NCBI GenBank assembly: GCA_031460175.1
Contig: JAVKGW010000009.1
Location: forward strand, 1-64,000
Direction of reading: 5' to 3'
DNA: 64,000 nt
Source of the DNA: Armatimonadota bacterium
GTDB taxonomy: Bacteria; Sysuimicrobiota; Sysuimicrobiia; Sysuimicrobiales; Sysuimicrobiaceae
The position numbers and the translations under genes were made by a program. How positions within the stretch are numbered: position 1 is the stretch's first letter; every line of letters begins with the position of its first letter. Positions 6,984-14,706 of the stretch are shown piece by piece. The notes below the pieces were generated by a model, which did not search any database, had not been told where the DNA came from, and saw only the letters and a list, made by a program, of their open reading frames with translations.

Positions 6984-8144
6984 ATGGAACGAGGCTCTCC
7001 GGAGTCCCTGGCCCTGTTGCGGGAGTCCATCCGGGAGCTGTGCAAGCGGTTCCCGGACGAGTACTGGAGGGAGCTGGATCGACGGCGTGCCTACCCGGAG
7101 GAGTTCATCCGGGTCCTCACGGAGCAGGGGTATCTCTCCATCCTCATTCCGGAGGAGTACGGAGGGGCGGGGCTGGGGATCACGGAGGCCAGCGTGATCC
7201 TGGAGGAGATCAACCGCTCCGGGGGAAACGCGAGCGCGTGCCACGCGCAGATGTACACCATGGCGCCCATCCTCCGCTACGGCAGCGAGGAACAGAAACG
7301 CCGGTACCTGCCGAGGATCGCCAGCGGGGAACTCCGACTCCAGGCCTTTGCCGTCACGGAGCCCGATGCGGGCTCGGACACCACCCGGATCACCACCTTC
7401 GCCCGCCGGGTGGGAGACCGCTACGTGATCCGCGGCCAGAAGATCTTCATCTCCCGGGTCCTGCAGTCCGACCTCATGCTCCTGCTGGCCCGCACCACCC
7501 GCTACGAGGAAGTGGCTCAGAAAACCGAGGGGATGTCCCTGTTCCTCATTGACCTGCGGGAAAGCCGGGACCGGATCCGGATCACCCCCATCGAGACCAT
7601 GCTCAACCATCCCACTTACCAGCTGTACTTCGATGACCTGGAGGTCCCGGAGGACGCCCTGGTGGGGGAGGAAGGGAAGGGGTTTCGATACATCGTGGAC
7701 GGGTGGAATGCGGAGCGGATTCTGGTGGCGGCGGAGGCCATCGGGGACGCCCGGTGGTTCATCCAGCGGGCCGTGGAATACGCGAAGAGGCGCGTGGTGT
7801 TCGGCCGTCCCATCGGCGCGAACCAGGGGATTCAGTTCCCCATTGCCCAGGCCTTCGCCCACACGGAGGCCGCGGATCTCATGCGGTTCGAGGCCGCCCG
7901 TCGGTTCGACCGGGGAGAGAGCTGCGGCGCCCAGGCGAACATGGCGAAGCTGTTGGCCACGGAGGCCGCGTGGGAGGCGGCCAACGTCTGCATGAACGTC
8001 CACGGAGGGTACGGCTTCGCGGTGGAGTACGACGTGGAGCGGAAGTTCCGGGAGACCCGTTTGCTCATGACGGCACCGGTGAGTCCGAACCTCATCCTCG
8101 CGTACCTGGGCCATCGGGTGCTGGGCCTGCCGAGATCCTACTGA
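6984..8144 (+). CDS. Acyl-CoA dehydrogenase
   Basis: A 386-residue FAD enzyme, standard length. It has the N-terminal helical domain (ELCKRFPDEYW), the FAD-contacting stretch FAVTEPDAGSD, and the C-terminal motif GGYGFAVEYDVERKFRE; Glu348 in that motif aligns with the catalytic base of the SCAD group. It would introduce an alpha,beta double bond into the CoA ester made by the upstream transferase and pass electrons to the ETF encoded at 12879-14685. RBS AAAGGAGGGG precedes the ATG. Confidence 0.9.
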   Translation: MERGSPESLALLRESIRELCKRFPDEYWRELDRRRAYPEEFIRVLTEQGYLSILIPEEYGGAGLGITEASVILEEINRSGGNASACHAQMYTMAPILRYGSEEQKRRYLPRIASGELRLQAFAVTEPDAGSDTTRITTFARRVGDRYVIRGQKIFISRVLQSDLMLLLARTTRYEEVAQKTEGMSLFLIDLRESRDRIRITPIETMLNHPTYQLYFDDLEVPEDALVGEEGKGFRYIVDGWNAERILVAAEAIGDARWFIQRAVEYAKRRVVFGRPIGANQGIQFPIAQAFAHTEAADLMRFEAARRFDRGESCGAQANMAKLLATEAAWEAANVCMNVHGGYGFAVEYDVERKFRETRLLMTAPVSPNLILAYLGHRVLGLPRSY

Positions 8145-8160
8145 GAGGAGGGAGAGGGCG

Positions 8161-9054
8161 GTGGAGATGGATCTGAAACGTTCGTGGCTGTTCGTCCCGG
8201 GGAACCGACAGCGGATGATCGACAAGGCCTTCGGGCTGGCCGCGGACGCCCTCATGCTGGACCTGGAGGATGGGGTCCCCCCGGCCGCCAAGGAGGAGGC
8301 GCGGGAACGCATCGCGGAGGCTCTGGAGCGACCCCGGACGGAGGGAGGCCCCATGCGCTTCGTCCGGGTGAACGGCATCCGGCACCCCGACCTGGAACGG
8401 GATCTCTGGTGCGCGGTGCGCCCAGGGGCGGATGGGTTGGTGCTTCCGAAGGTGGAAAGCCCGGAGCAGGTCCAGGAGATGGACGAGCGCGTGGGTCGGG
8501 TGGAGGCAGAACGGGGGATGGCGGTGGGGGGTCTCCGCTTCCTGGTGGCCATCGAGAGTCCCCTGGGGTTGCTGGAGGCCTACCGCATCGCCCGGTCGAG
8601 TGAGCGGGTGGTGGGGTTGCTCTTCGGGGCCGAGGACTACTCCCGCGAGCTGGGTCTCCCCGTGGTGCGAGAGAAGGAAGCCCGGGAATTGCTGTACGCC
8701 CGGTCCGCGTTCGCCACCGCAGCCGCCGCCGCGCACGTGCAGGCGGTGGACGGGGTCTGGCCCGATCTGAACGACATCGCGGGCCTGTGGCAGGACTGCT
8801 GGATGGCCCGGAGGCTCGGGTTCACGGGGAAGTCCATCATCCACCCCTCCCAGATCGAGCCCGTGAACCACGTGTTCACCCCTTCCGCCAGCGACCTGGA
8901 GTTCGCCCGGCGGGTGGTGGAGGCCTTCGAGCAGGCGGAGGCCGCAGGGGTGGGCTCCATCACCCTGGGAGGACAGCTCATCGATCGCCCCATCGTGGAG
9001 CGGGCTCGGGCCACCCTACGCCTCGCAGAGAGTCTGGGGGTGATCTCAAGATGA
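8161..9054 (+). CDS. CitE-like / HpcH-family CoA-ester lyase (citramalyl-, malyl- or beta-methylmalyl-CoA lyase type)
   Basis: A 297-residue TIM-barrel enzyme. The Mg/CoA-ester site motifs are visible: RSWLFVPGN at the N-terminus, LMLDLEDGVPP, FVRVNG, LVLPKVESPEQV and LLFGAEDYSRELG, including the Glu and Asp metal ligands. Such lyases cleave 3-hydroxyacyl-CoA esters to acetyl- or propionyl-CoA plus pyruvate or glyoxylate. With the MaoC hydratase and CoA-transferases of the same operon it fits a citramalyl-CoA lyase role. GTG 8161 is preferred for its RBS spacing; ATG 8167 is possible. Confidence 0.85.
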   Translation: MEMDLKRSWLFVPGNRQRMIDKAFGLAADALMLDLEDGVPPAAKEEARERIAEALERPRTEGGPMRFVRVNGIRHPDLERDLWCAVRPGADGLVLPKVESPEQVQEMDERVGRVEAERGMAVGGLRFLVAIESPLGLLEAYRIARSSERVVGLLFGAEDYSRELGLPVVREKEARELLYARSAFATAAAAAHVQAVDGVWPDLNDIAGLWQDCWMARRLGFTGKSIIHPSQIEPVNHVFTPSASDLEFARRVVEAFEQAEAAGVGSITLGGQLIDRPIVERARATLRLAESLGVISR

Positions 9055-10058
9055 AGTACGACATCGAGCTGAATTCTGCCGCGCACTATCCTGCAGATCA
9101 GGTGGTCGGTCTCGCGGTGCTGGCGGAGGAGGCAGGTTTCGGAGCACTCTGGAAAGGGGAGTCCAACAGCACGGACCCCCTCGTGCTCCTGTCCGCGGTG
9201 GCCAGCAGGACCCAGCGCCTCCTCCTGGGGACCGCCATCTACCACATCCACGGGCGCAGCCCCGTGACCCTGGGGATCCAGGCAGCCACCCTCCAGGATC
9301 TCAGCGGGGGGCGGTTCCTCCTGGGTCTCGGCGTGGGGAACGAGAACATCGCGGGCTGGCATGGGAGCACCCTGACCAAGCCCCTGGAGCGGATCCGGGA
9401 GTACATCGAGATCGTGCGCCGGGTGGCCCGGGGCGAGCGGGTGGAGCACCAGGGCCATTTCTACTCCACCGGTCAGCGGTTCCGGCTCGCGTGGCGGCCC
9501 CGGTACGGACCCCCTCCCGTGTACGTGGCCGCCCTGGGACCTCGCATGGCCCACCTGGCGGGGGCCGTGGGGGACGGGGTGCTCATCAACATGGCCCTCC
9601 CTCAGAAGATCCGGGAGATCGCGGCCAACGTGCGTCGGGGGGCAGAGGACGCGGGAAAGGACCCCAACTCCGTGGAGATCATCGCCAAGGTTCGCGTTTC
9701 CGTGCACCCGGACGAACGAAAGGCCAGGAGCCGGCTCCGGCAGGTCCTGACCTTCTACAACCTCGCGGAGTACTACCGCGACATGCTGCGGGAGATGGGC
9801 TTCCGCGCGGAGGTGGACCGGGTGCACGAGGCCTTCCGGGAAGGGGGGTTCAAGGCCGCCCAGGAGGCCATCACGGACGAGTACATGGACCGGCTGCCGG
9901 TCATCCCGGCCGCCTCCGTGGAGGAGGTCCGGGCGCGGCTTGAGCCCTTTGCGGAGGCCGGGGTCACCCGGCTGATCATCCCGTACGTGCCCGCAGAAGA
10001 TCCTCCCGCGGAGGACGCGGCCCGGTTCCTCCGGGCATGGAGCGCGGTGAGAGTGTAG
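9051..10058 (+). CDS. LLM-class flavin-dependent oxidoreductase
   Basis: A 335-residue luciferase-like TIM barrel: GFGALWKGESNSTDP near the start, LLLGTAIYHIHGRSP, DLSGGRFLLGLGVGNE (the usual 'G R..lGlG.G' turn) and VYVAALGPRMAHLAG. Members use FMN or F420 as monooxygenases or dehydrogenases. The ATG overlaps the lyase stop (ATGA). Its role is unclear; it could oxidise the imported compound before CoA activation. The cofactor cannot be decided from sequence. Confidence 0.85.
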   Translation: MKYDIELNSAAHYPADQVVGLAVLAEEAGFGALWKGESNSTDPLVLLSAVASRTQRLLLGTAIYHIHGRSPVTLGIQAATLQDLSGGRFLLGLGVGNENIAGWHGSTLTKPLERIREYIEIVRRVARGERVEHQGHFYSTGQRFRLAWRPRYGPPPVYVAALGPRMAHLAGAVGDGVLINMALPQKIREIAANVRRGAEDAGKDPNSVEIIAKVRVSVHPDERKARSRLRQVLTFYNLAEYYRDMLREMGFRAEVDRVHEAFREGGFKAAQEAITDEYMDRLPVIPAASVEEVRARLEPFAEAGVTRLIIPYVPAEDPPAEDAARFLRAWSAVRV

Positions 10059-10109
10059 CGCCCAAGAGGCCGAAACCCATGGAGAGCCTTGCGAGGAGGA
10101 GGTGTGGAA

Positions 10110-11123
10110 ATGTGTGACCTCTATGACCAGCAGGCGGCGGAACAGATCATGGTGGGACGTACCCTGACCCTGAAGCGGGTCCGGGAGCTGAATGCGAAGG
10201 ACTACTTCTACCAGATGCTGAAGGACCGCCCGGAGATCCGGAGGATCTATCCCGGAATCGAGAACGAGCTCCTGGTGGGAGCCATCGACACGCACATCCA
10301 CGCCTATCCGGATTTCGTCTATCGATCCCAGGACATGATCCAGGTGGCCATAGACGCGGCGAAGGCCCGCATGCGGGCCGTGGTGTTCAAGGACCATTAC
10401 AACATCAGTTGCAACGCGGCATACGTGGTGCAGCGGTACATCGACGACCTGGTGGCCCGGGGGGAATTGGAGCACCGGGTGGAGGTCTACGGGGGGATGG
10501 GCACCTGCCACGGGATGAACCCGGAGTATGTGCGGATCGCCCTCCAGTACCCGAACTGCAAGATGATCTGGTTCCCCACCTTCACCTCCTACGGGTACTG
10601 GCGATCCGCGGGCCGGCCGGAGCTCGGGAAGGTGCGACTGGTGGATGACAACGGGGAGGTCCTCCCCGAGGTGGTGGAGATCATGAAGCTGGCCGTGGAG
10701 CACCGGGTGGGGATCGGCTTCGGACACACGGATTTTCAGGAGCTCCTCCCCCTCGCGAAGAAGGCCAAGGAGCTGGGCGTCCGGGCCGTCCTGGACCATC
10801 CCCTTCTGGAGCTCAACAAGCTCCTGCTGGACGAGATGCGGGAGCTGGCGGACCTGGGAGTCTACGTGGGAACCTACTGCCAGCCCATGATCCCCAGCCT
10901 GTACCAGCCCGTGGCGGATCCCATGGAGACCATCGAGGCCATCAAGCAGATCGGACCGGAGCGGTGCATCATCGGGAGCGATTTCGGGCAGGTGATGCAC
11001 ATGGACACCATGGACGGGATGCGGGTCTTCCTGAGAGCCCTGCTGGCCTTCGGCATCAGCAAGGAGGACATCCGGAAGATGCTGGTGGAGAACCCGGCGA
11101 AGCTGATTTGGCTGGAGGATTAA
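10110..11123 (+). CDS. DUF6282-type amidohydrolase-superfamily metallohydrolase
   Basis: A 337-residue protein with a TIM-barrel metallohydrolase pattern: DTHIHAYPD with His62 and His64 as HxH metal ligands, VFKDHYN, GIGFGHTDF and IIGSDFGQVMHMD at later ligand positions. The start at 10110 is chosen because AGGAGGAGG lies seven bases upstream. The reaction is not known to me for this family; deacylation or hydrolytic ring opening of the imported compound would fit the operon. It sits between the flavin oxidoreductase and the MaoC gene. Confidence 0.75.
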   Translation: MCDLYDQQAAEQIMVGRTLTLKRVRELNAKDYFYQMLKDRPEIRRIYPGIENELLVGAIDTHIHAYPDFVYRSQDMIQVAIDAAKARMRAVVFKDHYNISCNAAYVVQRYIDDLVARGELEHRVEVYGGMGTCHGMNPEYVRIALQYPNCKMIWFPTFTSYGYWRSAGRPELGKVRLVDDNGEVLPEVVEIMKLAVEHRVGIGFGHTDFQELLPLAKKAKELGVRAVLDHPLLELNKLLLDEMRELADLGVYVGTYCQPMIPSLYQPVADPMETIEAIKQIGPERCIIGSDFGQVMHMDTMDGMRVFLRALLAFGISKEDIRKMLVENPAKLIWLED

Positions 11124-11144
11124 CCGGAAAGGGAGGTGAGGGAG

Positions 11145-11648
11145 ATGCCGGTGAAGCCGGGTTGGGAAGGCCGGTTCTTCGAGGACTTCGAGGTGGGAGA
11201 TGTGTACAGGAGCCGGCTGGGCCGGACCATCACGGAGGCGGACAACATCTGGTTCACCCTCCTGACCAACAACACCAACCAGATCCACTTCAATGTGGAA
11301 TACGCGAAGCGGACGGAGTTCGGGAAGCCCCTGGTGAACAGCGCCCTGACCCTGGCCATCGTGGCGGGGTTGGGGGTCCAGGACACGAGCGAGAACGGGT
11401 TCGCCTTAGGCTGGGACGAGATCAAGCTTCCAAAGCCGGTCTTCGTGGGGGACACCCTGTACTCGGAGTCGGAGGTGGTCGAAAAACGGGAAAGCCGATC
11501 CCGGCCTCAATTCGGGATCGTGAAGTTCCGGACCAGGGGGATTAACCAGCGGGGGGAGGTGGTGATCGAGTACACGCGGAGCGTCATGGTCTGGAAACGG
11601 GAGTACGCGCCACGGCGGGACCTGTTCCCCACCCCGCGGGAGGAGTGA
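11145..11648 (+). CDS. MaoC-family (hot-dog) enoyl-CoA hydratase-like protein
   Basis: A 167-residue single hot-dog protein. ATG 11145 is preferred over GTG 11136 because GGGAGG then has correct spacing. The hydratase-2 motif region reads NNTNQIHFNVEYAKRTEFG. The His is kept, but the Asp five residues before it is Asn, and the usual 'HG' following 'FG..' is 'NS'. In a CoA pathway it should hydrate an unsaturated dicarboxylyl-CoA, e.g. itaconyl- or mesaconyl-CoA type. Its stop overlaps the next ATG (TGATG). Confidence 0.8.
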   Translation: MPVKPGWEGRFFEDFEVGDVYRSRLGRTITEADNIWFTLLTNNTNQIHFNVEYAKRTEFGKPLVNSALTLAIVAGLGVQDTSENGFALGWDEIKLPKPVFVGDTLYSESEVVEKRESRSRPQFGIVKFRTRGINQRGEVVIEYTRSVMVWKREYAPRRDLFPTPREE

Positions 11649-12856
11649 TGCCGGGCGTCCTGGCAGGGAAGCGGGTGGTGGCCCTGGAGGTGGCGGTGGC
11701 GGGGCCGTTCTGCACGAGCCTCCTCGGGGACATGGGGGCGGAGGTCATCAAGATCGAGAGGCCGGGGGGAGATCTCATCCGATCGTGGGACAGCGTGGTG
11801 CGGGGGCTGAGCTCTGGATACGTGTGGGTGAACCGGAACAAGCGGAGCGTGGTGCTGGATCTCAAGCGCCCGCGGGCTCGGGAGGTGGCCCGGCGGCTGG
11901 TGGAGCGTGCGGACGTGTTCGTGGAGAACCACGCGCCGGGCGTGGCGGAGAGCTTGGGGCTAGGCTATGGGAACGTCCGATCTTGGAACCCCCGGCTCGT
12001 TTACTGCTCCATCTCCGGATACGGGCGGGAGGGGCCGTACCGGGAGATGAAGGCCTACGATCTGCTGGTGCAGGCAGAGGCGGGCATGATGGCCGTCACG
12101 GGGTACCCGGAGGCACCGGCCAAGGTGGGCGTACCGGTGGCGGACCTCGCCGCGGGGCTGTACGGGGCCCTAGGGATCGTCCTGGCCCTGCTGGAGCGGG
12201 AGCGGACCGGGGAGGGGCAGTTCGTGGAGGTGTCCATGTTCGAGGCGATGCTGGCGTGGCTGGGGTACTTCCCCTACCACGTCTGGTACGGCGGAGAGGA
12301 GCCCGGGCGCGCGGGCATGCGGCACCACTACATCGTGCCCTACGGGCCGTTCCAGGCGGCGGACGGGAAGTGGATCTGCTTCGCGGTGGCCAGCGACCGG
12401 GATTGGAGGCGGTTCTGCGAGCAGGTCATCGAGCGGCCGGAGCTCGTGGACCACCCCGATTTCCACACCGTGGAGAAGCGCCGGCAGAACCGGGAGGTGC
12501 TGGAGCCGCTCCTGGAGCAGATCCTGAGGACCCGCGGCCAGGAGGAGTGGGCGCGGCGGCTGCAGGCAGCGGGCCTGCCGTGGGGGGTTATGCGGAGCAT
12601 CGGGGAGGTGCTGGAACACCCCCAGGTGCTGGCCCGAGGACTGATCCAGGAGCTGGACTCCCCGGTGGGGAAGGTGAAGACCATCGCGAGCCCCCTGCGG
12701 CTAGAGCGGAACCGGGCACAGTACACCCGGGTTCCGGACCTGGGAGAGGATACGGTCCCCGTGCTGCGGGAGCTGGGGTTTTCCCCGGAGGAGATCCGGG
12801 ACCTCCAGGCGGAGGGCGTGATCGGGACGGGGCCGGACCCGGAGGAAAGCCCGTAG
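11648..12856 (+). CDS. CaiB/BaiF-family (class III) CoA-transferase
   Basis: A 402-residue protein of standard length. N-terminal LLGDMGAEVIKIERPGGD, RNKRSVVLDLK and GYGREGPYREMKAYDLLVQAEAG are family hallmarks. Asp166 in VPVADLAAGLYGALG sits where formyl-CoA transferase has its nucleophilic Asp169. It would move CoA, for example from succinyl-CoA, to a dicarboxylate. The operon thus has two unrelated CoA-transferases, suggesting two activation steps or two related substrates. Confidence 0.9.
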   Translation: MPGVLAGKRVVALEVAVAGPFCTSLLGDMGAEVIKIERPGGDLIRSWDSVVRGLSSGYVWVNRNKRSVVLDLKRPRAREVARRLVERADVFVENHAPGVAESLGLGYGNVRSWNPRLVYCSISGYGREGPYREMKAYDLLVQAEAGMMAVTGYPEAPAKVGVPVADLAAGLYGALGIVLALLERERTGEGQFVEVSMFEAMLAWLGYFPYHVWYGGEEPGRAGMRHHYIVPYGPFQAADGKWICFAVASDRDWRRFCEQVIERPELVDHPDFHTVEKRRQNREVLEPLLEQILRTRGQEEWARRLQAAGLPWGVMRSIGEVLEHPQVLARGLIQELDSPVGKVKTIASPLRLERNRAQYTRVPDLGEDTVPVLRELGFSPEEIRDLQAEGVIGTGPDPEESP

Positions 12857-12878
12857 ACGCGGGTGAGGAGGCGGACGG

Positions 12879-13673
12879 ATGCGCATCGTGGTGTGCGTGA
12901 AGCAGGTGTTGGACCCGGAGCTGCCCGCGGAGGAGTTCGCCGTTGACCGGGCGGCGAGGCGGCCCGCGGTGGAGAACCCCCGATTGGTGATGAGCACCTT
13001 CGATGAGATCGCGCTGGAAGTCGCCCTCCAGCTGCGGGAGGCGGCGGGGGAAGCCTCCGTGGTGGCTCTGAACCTGGGCGGTCGAAGCGCGGACGAGGTG
13101 CTGCGGAAGGCCCTGGCCATGGGGGCCCAGGAATCGTTGCGGGTCGATGCCTCGTCCCTGGAGGAACCGGATGGGGTCCAGACGGCCGCGGCGCTGGCGG
13201 CTGCCCTCCGGGGCCACCTGTGGCCCGTGGATGTGGTGGTCTGCGGCCGGCAGGCCGCGGACACGGACGCGGGTCAGGTGGGGCCTCTCCTCGCGGAGAT
13301 GTTGGGCTTCCCCGTGGTGACCAACGTGCTCCGGGCGCGTCCGGGTGCTCCGGGTGCCCTTCACGTGGAGCGGGAGACGGAAGAGGGCACGGAGGTCGTG
13401 GAGGTGCAGCTTCCCGTCCTCCTGACGGTCACCAACGCGGAGTGCAACGTTCCCCGCATGCCGCGGGTCCGGGACATCATGGCCGCCCAGCGGAAGACGG
13501 TTCCCACCGTGGGGGTAGGGGATCTGCCCCCGGAGGCCGCGTCCCCGTGGACGACGCTCGTGGAGCTGGACCTGCCGCGGGTGGAGGGCCGGTGCCAGAT
13601 GATCGAGGGAGAGACGGTGGAGGCGAAAGTGGAAGCCCTGCTGGCGGAGCTGGAGCGGCTGAAGGTGGTGTGA
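12879..13673 (+). CDS. etfB: Electron transfer flavoprotein subunit beta
   Basis: A 264-residue ETF beta. The N-terminus MRIVVCVKQVLDPE, the nucleotide-pocket segment VVCGRQAADTDAGQVGPLLAEML, and the C-terminal PEAASPW region are typical. It binds AMP and forms the ETF heterodimer with the next gene product, accepting electrons from the acyl-CoA dehydrogenase at 6984. RBS GTGAGGAGG precedes the ATG. Confidence 0.93.
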   Translation: MRIVVCVKQVLDPELPAEEFAVDRAARRPAVENPRLVMSTFDEIALEVALQLREAAGEASVVALNLGGRSADEVLRKALAMGAQESLRVDASSLEEPDGVQTAAALAAALRGHLWPVDVVVCGRQAADTDAGQVGPLLAEMLGFPVVTNVLRARPGAPGALHVERETEEGTEVVEVQLPVLLTVTNAECNVPRMPRVRDIMAAQRKTVPTVGVGDLPPEAASPWTTLVELDLPRVEGRCQMIEGETVEAKVEALLAELERLKVV

Positions 13674-13683
13674 GGAGGCGGAG

Positions 13684-14685
13684 ATGCGTGTGCTCGCGGT
13701 GGTCCTTTCGAGCCCCTCGAATTCCGCATGGGCGGAAGTGGTGGGAGCCGGGCGCGCGGCGGTCCAGGTCGCGGACGGTGCCCTGGAGGTGGCCGTCCTC
13801 GGTCCGGAGGAGGAGGTCGCTCAGGAGATGGCGCGGGAGGCCTGGCGAGGAGGGGCCGAGCGGATCTGGCTGGCGACGGACCCTGTCCTTCAAGACCTGT
13901 CCAGCGATCGGTACGTGGCGGCCCTGACGGAGGTCGCGCGCGCGGTACAGCCCACCGTCCTCCTGCTCCGGGCCGACCCGATGGGCGCGGAGCTCGGTCC
14001 CCGGGTCGCGTGGCGGCTGCAGGCGGCCTCGATCACGGATGTGGTGGGCGTGCGCCGGGATCCGGAGGGCTCTCTCCTCTGGATCCGGCCCATGTACGGC
14101 GGGAAGGCCCTGGCTGCGGTGAGATCCCACCGCCCCGTGACCGTGGTGACCGTGCGGCCCCGGGCGTTCTCCGCGCAGCCGGTGCGATCCGGGGATCCAG
14201 GTCCGGAGGGAATCCGAACCGTCCCGCTGGACGAGGCCGTGCGGATCGTTCCCCGGATCCGGGTATTGGAGCACCGCAGGCAGGAGACCACGGGGCCCCG
14301 CCTGGAGGAGGCCCGGGTGGTGGTCGGAGGAGGGCGGGGCATCGGCGGGGAAGAGGGCTTCCGGGTGCTGGAGGAGCTCGCGCGTCTGATGGGGGGGACG
14401 GTGGGAGCGAGCCGTGCCGCGGTGGACGCCGGTTGGGCTCCCGGTCACCTCCAGATCGGCCAGACGGGGAAGAAGATCGCCCCCGAGCTTTACCTCGCGG
14501 TCGGGATCAGCGGGGCAAGCCAGCACCTCGCGGGGGTGAGCGGTGCGCGGCACATCGTGGCCATCAACACCGATCCGGAAGCTCCGATCTTCAAGGCGGC
14601 GGAAGTAGGCGTGGTGGAGGACTGGAGGGAGATCGTCCCCCGGCTTGTGGAGCGGCTGAAGGAGAGGAAGAGGGCGGATCCCTAG
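13684..14685 (+). CDS. etfA: Electron transfer flavoprotein subunit alpha
   Basis: A 333-residue ETF alpha. The C-terminal FAD domain has [53 protein letters not shown] and [19 protein letters not shown], all signature stretches. It starts ten bases after etfB. FAD bound here passes electrons to the membrane Fe-S protein encoded next. Confidence 0.94.
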   Translation: MRVLAVVLSSPSNSAWAEVVGAGRAAVQVADGALEVAVLGPEEEVAQEMAREAWRGGAERIWLATDPVLQDLSSDRYVAALTEVARAVQPTVLLLRADPMGAELGPRVAWRLQAASITDVVGVRRDPEGSLLWIRPMYGGKALAAVRSHRPVTVVTVRPRAFSAQPVRSGDPGPEGIRTVPLDEAVRIVPRIRVLEHRRQETTGPRLEEARVVVGGGRGIGGEEGFRVLEELARLMGGTVGASRAAVDAGWAPGHLQIGQTGKKIAPELYLAVGISGASQHLAGVSGARHIVAINTDPEAPIFKAAEVGVVEDWREIVPRLVERLKERKRADP

Positions 14686-14706
14686 ATCTTCTGAGGGAAC
14701 GAATCC

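Noticed and set aside
5883-8552. An 889-codon open frame on the minus strand, opposite the CoA-transferase and dehydrogenase genes
   Set aside because: It runs antisense to three well-supported genes, has a proline/arginine/glycine-rich composition and no domain pattern. It is the usual antisense shadow in GC-rich DNA. Similar long shadows at 8637-11288, 13477-15891, 47764-50076 and 52150-55188 (all minus) were dismissed for the same reason.
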